Assembly: GCF_000182925.2 (NCBI RefSeq)
Contig: NC_026505.1
Span: 3,410,001 to 3,474,000 of the forward strand
Length of the DNA stretch: 64,000 bases
Direction: 5' to 3'
Source: Neurospora crassa OR74A
Lineage: Eukaryota; Ascomycota; Sordariomycetes; Sordariales; Sordariaceae
The notes below the pieces were generated by a model. That model saw nothing but the letters and a program-made list of their open reading frames with translations. It did not search any database and had not been told where the DNA came from. The translations under genes and the position numbers were made by a program. Positions within the stretch are counted from its first letter, which is position 1, and each line of letters begins with the position of its first letter. Of this stretch, positions 37,608 through 47,766 are shown piece after piece.

Positions 37608-40600
37608 CCACGAGTCCCTGATGAACCTAAACCAATGTAGTGTAGATCATCCGCGACGGCCCTGTCGTCCAGTGAGGGGGTGCCATGGAAGGTAATGAGG
37701 CTACTGTTGTAGCCCAATTCACCCCCATACGCTCAGGTATGAGATATCTTCCCAGCCCAACTCTCGGCCACACGACGTGGACATCCACTGCGGTCAGACA
37801 GACATTGGGGAGTACCTAGGAAGGCGGGAGGGGCCAAGTACCTAGGTAGGTATGTAGTGAATATGAAAGAAAGGGGAAGGAATGATGGAAAGGAGAAGGC
37901 AGGTAGAAGCTCGACGCTACACTATTTCGGATATACGGATGCGCTAGGTAGGCTCAAGGAGCCTGGCACGCCTGGGCATTCGTCGCAATTGGAAGAGGGA
38001 GCTCTGGGCGTGCTTTCAGAATTTTCTTTGTTGCAAAGATTGCTGCCCACAGCTGCCGTATTCCGTCCAAACTCATGCGAGTTTTGGCATGGCGCTCGCG
38101 TGCAATAGGTTCGTGGGAATCCCTTGCTCCGTCATTTGCCTCCGCTGCCAAGGTCCGCGGAACCTCCACGCTTGGACATGCAACCACTGGACTGGTACGC
38201 ACCACTGTACGCAGTAGGTACCTAGGTTACCGCATCTTCTCACTTGTAACGGAACTCCTCAATCGGGGAAGAAGGCCACCACACCTTGTGCGGGCGTTTT
38301 GAGCTTGCTCTTAGCTGCATATGCAGCAATATGCCAACCGGATTGGCTAGTAAGCCTTGAGTTGTATTATGTATAAAGCATTTTCGTTACAAGTGAGAAG
38401 ATGCGGTGGGTGGTAGGATGGAACATACAGCTTACGCTAAGACAGAGCGCCATTTCCCTGTAATATTTTCTGTATGGTGTCCTGGTAAGTATTTCTCCGT
38501 TATGCTCCTGCATTTCTGTAATTTTCACTGTCCACTCTGCGGTGGCACTGTGCACCGCAGTCTCACACTTGTAATCTGGGGCGCACCTTCCTAGAGGTAG
38601 GTAGGTATGTACTACCCACCCTCATTAGTTCCGAGTCTCCACCGATGTGGATGTCCAGTATGGATAGTAGTCGGCGGCCCCCTTCTGCCCCAAGCTCCCA
38701 GGATTAGGACCACCGCGGCGGACAGAAGCAACACAAAGCAAGCATTCAGAACAAAAGAAGCACCGATCGTATTTCGGCCACCCTCGCTCCCGTCTGCACC
38801 GCAACCACTACGACGCCAATAAGGTTTGCTCGACGAAACCTCACCTTTACGACATCACCTCGACTCGGGCCACTTACCTTCGAATTCGATACACGGCGGG
38901 CACAGTACGTGAAAATTTCAGCTGCTCAATGCCGCCGCTTAGTACTGCACCGACACTGAACCCACCTGCGACTCCAACTTTGAAATTCTGCTTCCATCGG
39001 GTTTTCCACTTTTTGATCTCTTCAGTTGCATTTCAGACCATACCTAACGGAACCCCCAGGGTAGGGGCAGGGCAAGGGCAGTTACACCCGACCACTACCG
39101 ACTCGCAATACTACTCTACTGTACCTCGACACACTACATTGCGCCCCAAGCAATACATGCACCTTTTTTGATACCGTCGCTTCCTGTTATCCCGAACCAT
39201 ACGCAATACGTCCATATTCACATATCTATCCATACGCTACGTGGTACTTTACGACGCCCGGCCATCCACCTCTTTCTCATCCTAACCATCTGTACCGGCG
39301 GCCACACACCGTACAATCCTGGCTGACTCTTGCGCGGCTCTCGACACCTCTCCCAGCTCTAGCTCTCCGTCCAGCATCCAGTTCAGTCATCTCCAAGGTC
39401 CACTGCAACAGAACCCGCCTCATCAGTGTCAGTCATCAATGGGTTTATCCACTTTCTGTTCCTCTCTCTGAAAACGAGAAACTCGACGCTGCTCCACCAT
39501 CACCTGGCTACACTATCATTGCCGCCGTTAACGGCCCCGTCACCGCCGACCTGTAACTCTACTATCTCCCGCCGGCTTCCTCGAGGCTCTCACCAGTCTT
39601 CCAGCTTGATTCTGCCTCTTCCTCCTGCTACTAACTACGTGGTGTATACCGCTGCTAGTGGGCGCATCCCTGGCCCTTCAAGCTGCTTGCCCATTCTCCA
39701 AGCTCACCACTACCCAAAGAAGGAAGACGACATCAGGGTCTGGGCGGCTCAACCACGAAGCGCAGCGCGGATACCTGCTACGTACCCAGAAGCGCAAACG
39801 CCGGTTCGCGTAAATTAGGCTCTGGGCAAGCCATCAAGCAAGGAAGGTCCGAGGTCGAGGTAGCAAAACGGGAGCCCGCCTCGACAGGAAACCAAGGGAT
39901 CATACGGCAGCGCTTCATACCACACAACGCCGTTATTAGCTACAGCATCCGACGGGCCAATTCGAACCCAGCAGTCCAAGTACCCGTACTCACTGGACCG
40001 AGCGGCTTCCACCCAACGTATCCAACGTATCCAACGTCTCTTGGCCGTCAGGGTGGATCACCGAGCTGCCCCCTCCCCTTACTCTCCAATCCTGGACGGT
40101 TCCCAAATAGGAGCAGCTTGCATACGGCTGCCACCTCATCATTCTGCCGTGGGTTCACAGACCGTCACAAAACGGCGGCGGCGGCCCATACCTTACCCGC
40201 CCCTTCCTCGCAAAATCCTACACCTGCCACTGCATGCTTCGAGGTCTCCCGTGTACAATACCTGGGTCCAACCCCGTACCAGTACAACCGCCATACTTGC
40301 AGCCTCCCTGGTACCTAGCTACGGACTTACCTGCCTTACAGGCTACTTAGCTCGACCTGCTGCTCAACCCCCGTACGCCTCATTACCTTTGCTTCCTCAC
40401 TTGCTGACTTGTGCGTGAGAGCAAGAGAGAAAACGCCAGAGTGGACTCGGTCATTGTCCACAACCATTCGCTATACCTGCTACAAGACGTCCCCTCCTGG
40501 AATCCACGCCTTGCCAGACCTTTCGACATCTATATATCTTTCCCCGCACTCTTCTTTTACCACCATAGGGGACCCAGCCTATTCTGACAACGCCTGGAAG

Positions 40601-40767
40601 ATGCGACGAAAGACTTCTCATCACACATAATCCCGGTTTTTTTTTTTTTTTTCTCCTTGGTCGTGGCACAACCCATCAGAAAAAGACTTGGTCCATCACT
40701 TTGTTCGTCCAAGTTTGTTTGCAACGGCTTTGCCCCTAGGGGACCTCTCTCCCTTTTACCCAACATC
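37608..40767. other. Upstream region and probable long 5' leader of the phospholipase C gene
   Basis: No supported gene. Left part (37608-38400) contains tacctaggta-type palindromes and the inverted-repeat structure listed separately. From about 38900 the plus strand becomes C/T-rich, typical of fungal promoters and 5' leaders, with several short upstream ATG frames (for example at about 39426 and 40041) of no recognisable family. A 16-base T run lies at 40637-40652, about 115 bases before the PLC start codon. The transcription start cannot be placed from sequence alone. Confidence 0.5.
38229..38407. repeat. Inverted-repeat structure (MITE-like candidate)
   Basis: A 23-bp perfect inverted repeat (38229-38251 against 38385-38407, starting accgcatcttctc) encloses about 133 bp. 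The total of 179 bp is in the size range of a miniature inverted-repeat transposable element. The interior holds no open frame but does contain the palindrome gctgcatatgcagc. I see no convincing target-site duplication outside the arms, so a simple stem-forming sequence is also possible. Confidence 0.55.
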
Positions 40768-43700
40768 ATGTCTTCAACTACAGAGGCTCTCTTGGTTTCC
40801 CAAAACTCCCCTTCGACTTTGCCCGAGGCCATATCCCGTACCATGGCCCCAAATACCTCACCATCGCGGCGGGCACGTCCTGCTCATGTTCAGACAGCTC
40901 TCACGCTACAGCCCCAGGCTTTCACCAATGTATCTCCGCTGTCCGCCATAAGCACGTCGTCTGCGTCGCCCACGTCACAACAACCCTCTCCGGCCTTGAC
41001 ACCAGACACGGCCGGCGCCATATTCACAGAAAGCAGCTCCCTTCAGGGTTCCCCTGCGACTTTCGTATCTTCCACGACAAAGGGGATGGACTCTTACGCT
41101 TCTACGATTAAGGGAATGGAGGAACCAGTTACGCCTCTTAACCTCCCCGAGCCACTAGCCCCAGCCCCTTTGTCATCGAAGAAAAGCAGTAACTCGCTAA
41201 AAAGGAATGGAGAGAAAAGCGGCGAGAAGATCCCCAGGCAACAGAATGCTATGGGCGAGGCTCTGTCCAAAAGTAGCTTTGCGGGTAGTCTGGTCCGTCG
41301 CGCTTCAAACACAGTGAACAAAGCGCGCGACATACTTACACGAAGAGCATCAATGAACATTGTCAATCGGGATGCTGACCCGATGGTGGCGTCTTTGCGC
41401 CGTGGGAGCAACACCTTCCCACTCGGGGAACACAACTACAGAGGTCACTTGCTGGAATCAGATGATGAGTGTGCCATAGATGACGCCGGTCCGTTGGACG
41501 GGTTGCGAGACGCTCAAATTCCCCTGAGCATTGGACCCGAGATTCCGGTTGCTTTACGCCAAGGTGTCATGTTGAAAAAAATCAGCAAGAAGAAAAAGGA
41601 AAAGAGAATCACCCTCACCCTTGATCCAGACACTTCCAAGATATGGTGGGACAAGAGTCGAACAGGGAGAAAGTCTGTGTTCATCGATGACATCAAGGAA
41701 GTAAGGACAGCCGAGGACATTCGACAGTACCGTCTTGACGCCGGGGTTGAAGAATCTGAAGAGCCCAGGTTTTTCTCGATCCTGTATACAGTCCCAGAAA
41801 AGTCAGGAACCAAGGTGTTGCATCTCATTGCCCTGAATTCCACCGACTTTCGCAATTGGACCACGACACTCGATGCTATACTTCAATATCGCCAGGATTT
41901 TACGACAAACCTGATGGCCTTCAACGAAAAGGCCGTCCACGAGTTCTGGCAACGACAAATGAGAAAGAAGTACGCAGATAGGGTCATTCCGGCTGAAGGC
42001 GAAACCATTGAACTTCCCGACATTGAGAGAATCTGTCGCTCTCTTCACATGCACCTATCGCCGACAGAAATTCGCGACAACTTTAACGCTGCTAAAGCTG
42101 CCAAGGCTACCTCCAACGGGGTCTGTGATCCCACTTCCCCTTCCAGTTTGAACTTCAACGAGTTTAAAGAGTTCGTGCGGCTATTGAAGGCGAGGTCTGA
42201 GATCAGCCATGTCTTCAAGAATCATACGACCAACCCTAAAGCAGGGATGACGAGGCAAGAATTCATACAATTCTTGAAGGAGATTCAATGCGAAGACGTG
42301 GAGGAAGATTCTACGCATTGGAACAATATCTTCTCTCAGTTCGCGCGTAGACGCAGGTCCAAAGATGCCGAGCAGACCATCAGCGGGGATGAGTCATTGA
42401 CCATATCTGAGGCTGGCTTCACTGGATTTCTCAATTCACATTTCAACAGTTTGCTCATCCAGGAGCCATCCGAATATGTTCTCGACCGACCAATGAATGA
42501 GTATTATATCTCAAGCTCACATAATACATATCTTCTTGGTCGCCAAGTCCGTGGAATCTCCAGTGTCGAAGGCTATATTTCGGCACTTGAGCGTGGTTGC
42601 AGATGCGTTGAAGTCGACTGCTGGGACGGCCCGAATGACGAGCCTTATGTGTCACACGGCCATACCTGGACCACAAGGATCAAGTTTGAAGAGGTGATCA
42701 AAACCATCAACAAGTATGCCTTTGTCAAGTCTCGCTTTCCTCTCTGGATATCGCTGGAGGTCCGCTGTAACGCTGCGACTCAAGCCAACATGGCAAAGAT
42801 TATGATTGACATATTCGGCGACAAGCTTGTCCGGGCACCCCTCGATCCATCCTCGGATCGACTTCCCTCACCGTCTGACTTGATTGAGCGCATCCTCATC
42901 AAGGTCAAAAAGTCTCAGCCAGTACCTAACACACCATCTGAGGAGTCGCTGAAGACTGAGCGACCTGGTCGGCGGCGCGGCAACAGCCTACCCTCACCTT
43001 ATCAGAGGCCGTCACCTTTACCATCTCCCATGGATAACACATCCGTCGCTGTTCCTGGAAGTCCCTCGTTGAGTCCAAGTCCGATGTTGCGAGCGACACG
43101 GCAAATTAACACCATCACGGAAGGCGAGGTTCATTCCCACGGGGGGCCTAGCAACAGCCCCAGCGAATACGAGAGTGATGCTGAAAAGGATTCGGGGAAG
43201 AAGGTGGTGAGCAAAATCAACCCTATCCTCGGTGAACTGGGCGTTTATTGCATGGGCGTTCACTTTGATGGGTTCGACAGCCCCGACGCTAAAAAGTTCA
43301 ACCATATCTTTTCCTTCAAAGAAAAGACCTTTGCTGAGAGAAGCCAGCCGGGTGAAGCAAAGCGTGCTTTGTACCGTCATAACATGCGCTATCTCATGCG
43401 TGTGTATCCGAACGGAGGTCGGATATCTTCTAGCAACTTTGACCCGCTCCTCTATTGGAAGCGCGGGGTTCAAATGGCAGCACTGAACTGGCAAACATTC
43501 GATCTGGGGATGCAGCTGAATCAGGCTATGTTTGATAGTGGCACCGACCTGTCCGGTTATGTTCTTAAACCCCTCGAGGGACGTCAGATTCAAGTCGTCC
43601 CGACGGATGCTGCCGGGCAGCTATCGGGTAAAAGACCACGGAAGAGGATCTCGTTCAAGATTGAGGTCATCTCTGCGCAGCAGCTGATGAGGCCATTGAA

Positions 43701-44223
43701 TCTTCCCAAGGGGCGGACGCTTGATCCCTACGTCGAAGTCGAGATTTTCCTGGCCGATGACAAGAGGAATAAGCAAGATGGTGCCACAAATGCACCAGCT
43801 CAGGAGACGCAGCTGAAATATCGCACCGACATCGTCAAAGACAATGGCTTCAACCCCGTTTTCAAAGGCAATAACTCTTATGAGTTCATTGTTACCACCA
43901 AGTACCCTGATCTCATCTTTGTGCGCTGGAGCGTGAAGCTTGGCGACAACAAAGGATACAACGACCGCAGCCCCCCCTTGGCGACTTTCACAGCTAAGCT
44001 TGGCGGCCTCAAGCAAGGCTACCGCACGATACCGCTGCTTGATCACAACGGGTATAACTACCTATTCTCGACCCTCTTCTGCAAAATCACCAAGAGCCAG
44101 CCTACCGATATCATGGTTACCTACTCCAGTGAAGTTCCAAGGAACAGTGTTAGCAGGATCAAGAACATTTTTAATCAGTCCGGCATCAGCCCCAAATCCA
44201 GCATGGATAGTGGCCGGGCCTGA
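40768..44223 (+). CDS. plc1: Phosphoinositide-specific phospholipase C
   Basis: An intron-less 1151-residue protein that hydrolyses phosphatidylinositol 4,5-bisphosphate to diacylglycerol and inositol trisphosphate at membranes, feeding calcium signalling. The open frame extends upstream, but the first ATG is 40768 in a good context (caacatcATG). In order: a Ser/Pro/Thr-rich N-terminus (1-260), a PH-like domain with a KKxxKKKKEKR basic loop (about 265-378), EF-hand-like helices (about 380-560), and the catalytic X box with SSHNTYLL (His585), CVEVDCWDG (Glu615, Asp617), SHGHT (His630) and SLEVRC (Glu664). A Ser/Pro-rich X-Y linker spans about 710-815, the Y box with GVYCMGVHFDGF about 820-935, and a C2 domain about 957-1080. 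All catalytic residues are present. The usual SLENHC motif reads SLEVRC. The domain order matches fungal and mammalian delta-type enzymes. The next gene is convergent. Confidence 0.96.
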   Translation: MSSTTEALLVSQNSPSTLPEAISRTMAPNTSPSRRARPAHVQTALTLQPQAFTNVSPLSAISTSSASPTSQQPSPALTPDTAGAIFTESSSLQGSPATFVSSTTKGMDSYASTIKGMEEPVTPLNLPEPLAPAPLSSKKSSNSLKRNGEKSGEKIPRQQNAMGEALSKSSFAGSLVRRASNTVNKARDILTRRASMNIVNRDADPMVASLRRGSNTFPLGEHNYRGHLLESDDECAIDDAGPLDGLRDAQIPLSIGPEIPVALRQGVMLKKISKKKKEKRITLTLDPDTSKIWWDKSRTGRKSVFIDDIKEVRTAEDIRQYRLDAGVEESEEPRFFSILYTVPEKSGTKVLHLIALNSTDFRNWTTTLDAILQYRQDFTTNLMAFNEKAVHEFWQRQMRKKYADRVIPAEGETIELPDIERICRSLHMHLSPTEIRDNFNAAKAAKATSNGVCDPTSPSSLNFNEFKEFVRLLKARSEISHVFKNHTTNPKAGMTRQEFIQFLKEIQCEDVEEDSTHWNNIFSQFARRRRSKDAEQTISGDESLTISEAGFTGFLNSHFNSLLIQEPSEYVLDRPMNEYYISSSHNTYLLGRQVRGISSVEGYISALERGCRCVEVDCWDGPNDEPYVSHGHTWTTRIKFEEVIKTINKYAFVKSRFPLWISLEVRCNAATQANMAKIMIDIFGDKLVRAPLDPSSDRLPSPSDLIERILIKVKKSQPVPNTPSEESLKTERPGRRRGNSLPSPYQRPSPLPSPMDNTSVAVPGSPSLSPSPMLRATRQINTITEGEVHSHGGPSNSPSEYESDAEKDSGKKVVSKINPILGELGVYCMGVHFDGFDSPDAKKFNHIFSFKEKTFAERSQPGEAKRALYRHNMRYLMRVYPNGGRISSSNFDPLLYWKRGVQMAALNWQTFDLGMQLNQAMFDSGTDLSGYVLKPLEGRQIQVVPTDAAGQLSGKRPRKRISFKIEVISAQQLMRPLNLPKGRTLDPYVEVEIFLADDKRNKQDGATNAPAQETQLKYRTDIVKDNGFNPVFKGNNSYEFIVTTKYPDLIFVRWSVKLGDNKGYNDRSPPLATFTAKLGGLKQGYRTIPLLDHNGYNYLFSTLFCKITKSQPTDIMVTYSSEVPRNSVSRIKNIFNQSGISPKSSMDSGRA

Positions 44224-45825
44224 GTTGTTTCATGCGGTTCGTTTCGGTACTGTATCAATATCACCATTTTTTTCTTCCATTGTCTATTGCGGATGTATTC
44301 AATCATCTCGAGCGACCATGTATCATTTACTATCTCGGAGCACTGCACGAGCTGTTTCATCTTGTGTGGGAAGCCGCATGTTTTTGCTCCATTTTTCAAC
44401 TGTCTCATTGTTTGTGATCTAGCACATACACCTATACCCCCAATTTCCAAACATTTCCTGGTCTAGCGCTGAGTGTTTCGATCCGATTCCCTTGTCCTGA
44501 GGATGTTGTCATTTCTTCCTTGTCGTTCGGGCGGGCAGAGTCTCTCCTATCATTGGGGTTGCATTTAGGACTGGAACGGTTGGTGTATCAAGCAAGTCTC
44601 TGCTTTTTTTTTCATCACAATGCATTAACTCTTGTTGGGCAGCGGGTTTCTGTTTGGATTATGGCTACGTCAACACCGAGAGGGCTGCTTTTGAGGTCTT
44701 TATCGCGCGAGGTAAACTTTAGAGAAAGGGATCAGAAGGCTGGGCTAGCTTGAAGAAAGCAGGGAAAGAGAAAAGTGATGTCGTTTTTCTATTTTACACC
44801 TCTTCGCGCCGCTGAATCGGTTTCTTTTGTCCGGCGGTGGCGAGGAGGCTGGGAGAATCCATGAGACAGACATATATCCTGGATGGGAGGAACTCATGTT
44901 TTTTTTTTCTCGGGAGCATATCAAGGATGCATCACATTTTGCCACGTGCAAAGAAAAAAGTATTACATGAGGGAGAGAGGAAAAAAGGCAACGGAAAGCA
45001 TGGCATGGGGGTTTATCACGAACACACCAAGGGAACCGGAAAGATCAAAGTTAACACTTTACGAGGCACAGGTGGGCGAGGAGGTTCTCACTTTTATGTT
45101 CATTTACATATATATATATTGGTGCATTGGAGCATCATATGAGCTCGCAAGGCAACTACTACCACTACCTGTAAGATATGCAAGCATACTGGGAGTTCTT
45201 CAAATTGGTTTGCGGCGGTGGTGACCACAACCTTTGGTTGGTTGGTTGTTTGGCCTCGCAACTATGACTTCCTGTTGTTACTCTGATTTTCTTTTCATGG
45301 CCGTTATTTTTATTCAACCCTGTTTTGGCTATAGCTACAGGTTTTTGTGGTTTGCTTAGGTAGCAATGAATCCAGGCGCACTAGTGTGCCGAATTTTGGT
45401 TTCAAGATCCGGTGTTCAGGGGCATGTAAACAAGTACACGGCGGATAAGAGCTTCACTCATAGCGAGCGACTCTTGGTATGGTAGAGTCTCAGGCTCAGG
45501 ATATTCGCCCATCTTGAGATCAAGACCAAGCCCATGTAAATGTTTGGCTTGCTCGACATACATGGTAACCTAAAAGCCTATCTCTAAACACCACAACGCC
45601 ACATGAACCGACCTGATCCTGCTCCTTTCGCCCACGCCTACAAGGCTTTGAAACTTCTTAAAAATATATATTGTTGATGTTTGTCCAAGAAGTACTTTGC
45701 GCTATAGTATGGTACGTTTCGCTAAAGCCAAATCGGGGAAACAAGTAAGTAGTGTGATGATATTAAGAGATGGACGTGAAAGGAAGAAAAGAAGAGAAGA
45801 AACAGGGATCACGGGCACTTCTTCA
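44224..45825. other. Intergenic region between convergent genes
   Basis: Tail-to-tail spacer holding the 3' untranslated regions of the phospholipase C gene (+) and the palmitoyltransferase gene (-). It contains T-rich and TA-rich patches (for example tatatatata near 45108) suited to 3'-end formation. Small open frames within it show no family resemblance. Confidence 0.6.
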
Positions 45826-47766
45826 TCAATCCACGCCATCATCATTCGACCTTCCCTCCTCCCCATTCTTCGCGCTCCCGCCAAATCCCCGAGCAGGAGG
45901 ACTTATAGGACTAATGGGACTCCTCGCTCCCCCAGGCCGTCCATGCGCAAGCAATCCCACTCCGCTTGCGCCGGCAGGGCGACCCCATCGCCCGTTTGTT
46001 ACCACATTCAGGGCACTTTGCTCCGCATCCTCCTGTTTGCGGCCAGCATCTTGGAAGTAGTCCTCGTCGTCATCGTCATCATCATTAAGAACGTCGTCTT
46101 CTACTACCAGAGTACGGCCTGCAGGACTCAGTCTGCTCATGGCTACGTCGTGTTTGCCATATATTACTGGTTCGTCATCGGCGTACATGTTGGGATCGCG
46201 GCCCAGGATTCGGTCGGCTTTGCTGGGTGTGCGTCGTGAAGGGGTGAATGAGGGACTACTGGAGTTACTGTTGCGCTGTGTTTGTGGCTGAGAGGAGGGT
46301 TGCAGGTAGTGACGACCCGCACCACCTTGTGGGTGTTGTTGGTTGGGCGGCGTCCATGTAGGTGTATATACAGGCGTAATATCGTCGTCATCGGCTGGAC
46401 CCCATCCGGCTTGTCGCTCCCGCTGCCGTTGCTCTTCGCGCTCCCGAGCGATACGATCGCGGGCCTCGATCCACTTCGGGTTCGGCTCCCAGCTCCAACC
46501 GTCGCCGATGGTGGTGCATACCGGGAAGGGCCATAGCCAGGCGTTGGTACCAAAGAGATGCAGCAGGTTGCGCGGTGTCCCGAGATCGAAAGCGTGGGGC
46601 AGCTTGGTCGAGTCCTGCTCATCCAAGTAGTCTTCGTAGCGTTTACGGGCGCGTATGTGTTCCATCTCGTCGTACGTAAAGCGGCGCGAGCCTGCCTGGA
46701 GTTCGGGATTGTGCTGGGAGGCAAGATCGTTGCGTTGCGATGAGCCCGAAGGAGTCGTCATCCGTCGCATCTCTTCACCTTCCTCTGGTCGTGTGACTCC
46801 TGGGATGGTGTTTTGGTGGATGTCCAGTAGTTGCTGACCATATTTAGGCAGCGCAATACCTTGGCCGGGGGTATGCTGGTTGACGTAGGTCCTTTGCATC
46901 GATTCGCGCAGCGGAGACAGATAGCGCGTTTTCTCTAAACATTCAATGGTGGTCTGTCCACGGGAAGCCAGGTATATATGCCATCCGCAAAAAGCGGACA
47001 GGACGATACCGATAATTCCAGAGATGACGGAAAGCATAATGTAGTTGACTGGCATGAGGGTTTCGACGTAGGTGGTATTGCTCATAATCTCCTCCCACAC
47101 CCACGATGCCGAACCGGCAAAGCTGACCCAACAGAAAACTGATGTATAGATGAGGAACAGCAAAAAGGCCTTGTGATTGCGCAGCCCAACACATGTTGCA
47201 AGCCACGGACAGTGGTGGTCCATTTTCAGAACGCAGCGGCGGCATGTCGAGCAGTGGTGAGCGCGGTCGGGCTTTCGTGCCTGGCACTTTTTGCAAAATC
47301 GGAATTCGCCATTGGACTTGACGGTGAAGGAGGTGGCAGTAGGGGGCGCTTGTGTGGGGAGGGTACTGTAGCCATACTCGTTGGTGGTGCTCCCGGGCGA
47401 AGTGAAGACAGCGTATGTGTAGCACCAGTTGGCGAGGAGGTAAAGAACGACGGCGATGAAGCCATAGGAGTGACCTGTGGGGGGGCGAAGCATAAGGTTA
47501 ACAGGCGCAACAGCGATGTTGAGAACCGGGGAGAGGGTCAACCTACCTAGCCAAGTGACGCGAGATGGGGTCGTACTAAGCGAGACATCGACATAGGCGG
47601 CCCAGCTTGTCATACTGTAAACGAAGGCGAGGGGAAAGTAGGTGACGCATGTGCAGCAGTAGCGCTCGAGTTTTCTGGCCCAGCGGCGCGCCATGGTAGC
47701 GGATAAGGAAGAAGGGGAATCGAGGGCGGTCGAGGTGGAAGACGTTGTGTATGGCGTTGCGTCCAT
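45826..47766 (-). CDS. pfa3: DHHC-type protein S-palmitoyltransferase, Pfa3-like
   Basis: Transfers palmitate to cysteines of substrate proteins; the yeast Pfa3 relative acts at the vacuole on Vac8. Two exons, 47766-47547 and 47474-45826, with a 72-nt intron (47475-47546, GTAGGT...CACAG). Its length is a multiple of three, so retention leaves the frame open, but the splice sites are good. Removal also joins ...TWLG to HSYG as in the family. The ATG is at 47766. The product is 622 residues with membrane segments near 40-62, 75-97, 175-195 and 217-242. The Cys-rich domain between segments 2 and 3 has CKKCQARKPDRAHHC and the catalytic D159-H-H-C162. A TTxE motif (TTIE, 248-251) follows segment 4. 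The C-terminal half is long and hydrophilic, with LLHLFGTNAWLWPFP and GDGWSWEPN, the text seen in fungal Pfa3 proteins, and an acidic Asp run. The exact Pfa paralogue is inferred. Confidence 0.93.
   Translation of the reverse strand: MDATPYTTSSTSTALDSPSSLSATMARRWARKLERYCCTCVTYFPLAFVYSMTSWAAYVDVSLSTTPSRVTWLGRLTLSPVLNIAVAPVNLMLRPPTGHSYGFIAVVLYLLANWCYTYAVFTSPGSTTNEYGYSTLPTQAPPTATSFTVKSNGEFRFCKKCQARKPDRAHHCSTCRRCVLKMDHHCPWLATCVGLRNHKAFLLFLIYTSVFCWVSFAGSASWVWEEIMSNTTYVETLMPVNYIMLSVISGIIGIVLSAFCGWHIYLASRGQTTIECLEKTRYLSPLRESMQRTYVNQHTPGQGIALPKYGQQLLDIHQNTIPGVTRPEEGEEMRRMTTPSGSSQRNDLASQHNPELQAGSRRFTYDEMEHIRARKRYEDYLDEQDSTKLPHAFDLGTPRNLLHLFGTNAWLWPFPVCTTIGDGWSWEPNPKWIEARDRIAREREEQRQRERQAGWGPADDDDITPVYTPTWTPPNQQHPQGGAGRHYLQPSSQPQTQRNSNSSSPSFTPSRRTPSKADRILGRDPNMYADDEPVIYGKHDVAMSRLSPAGRTLVVEDDVLNDDDDDDEDYFQDAGRKQEDAEQSALNVVTNGRWGRPAGASGVGLLAHGRPGGARSPISPISPPARGFGGSAKNGEEGRSNDDGVD

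Noticed and set aside
39955-39985. tRNA T-loop-like sequence on the minus strand
   Set aside because: Contains ggttcgaat, but the adjacent stem bases do not pair and no anticodon or acceptor arms can be formed.
40657-40767. N-terminal extension of phospholipase C by 37 residues
   Set aside because: The upstream part of the frame begins with TTG; the first ATG is at 40768 in good context.
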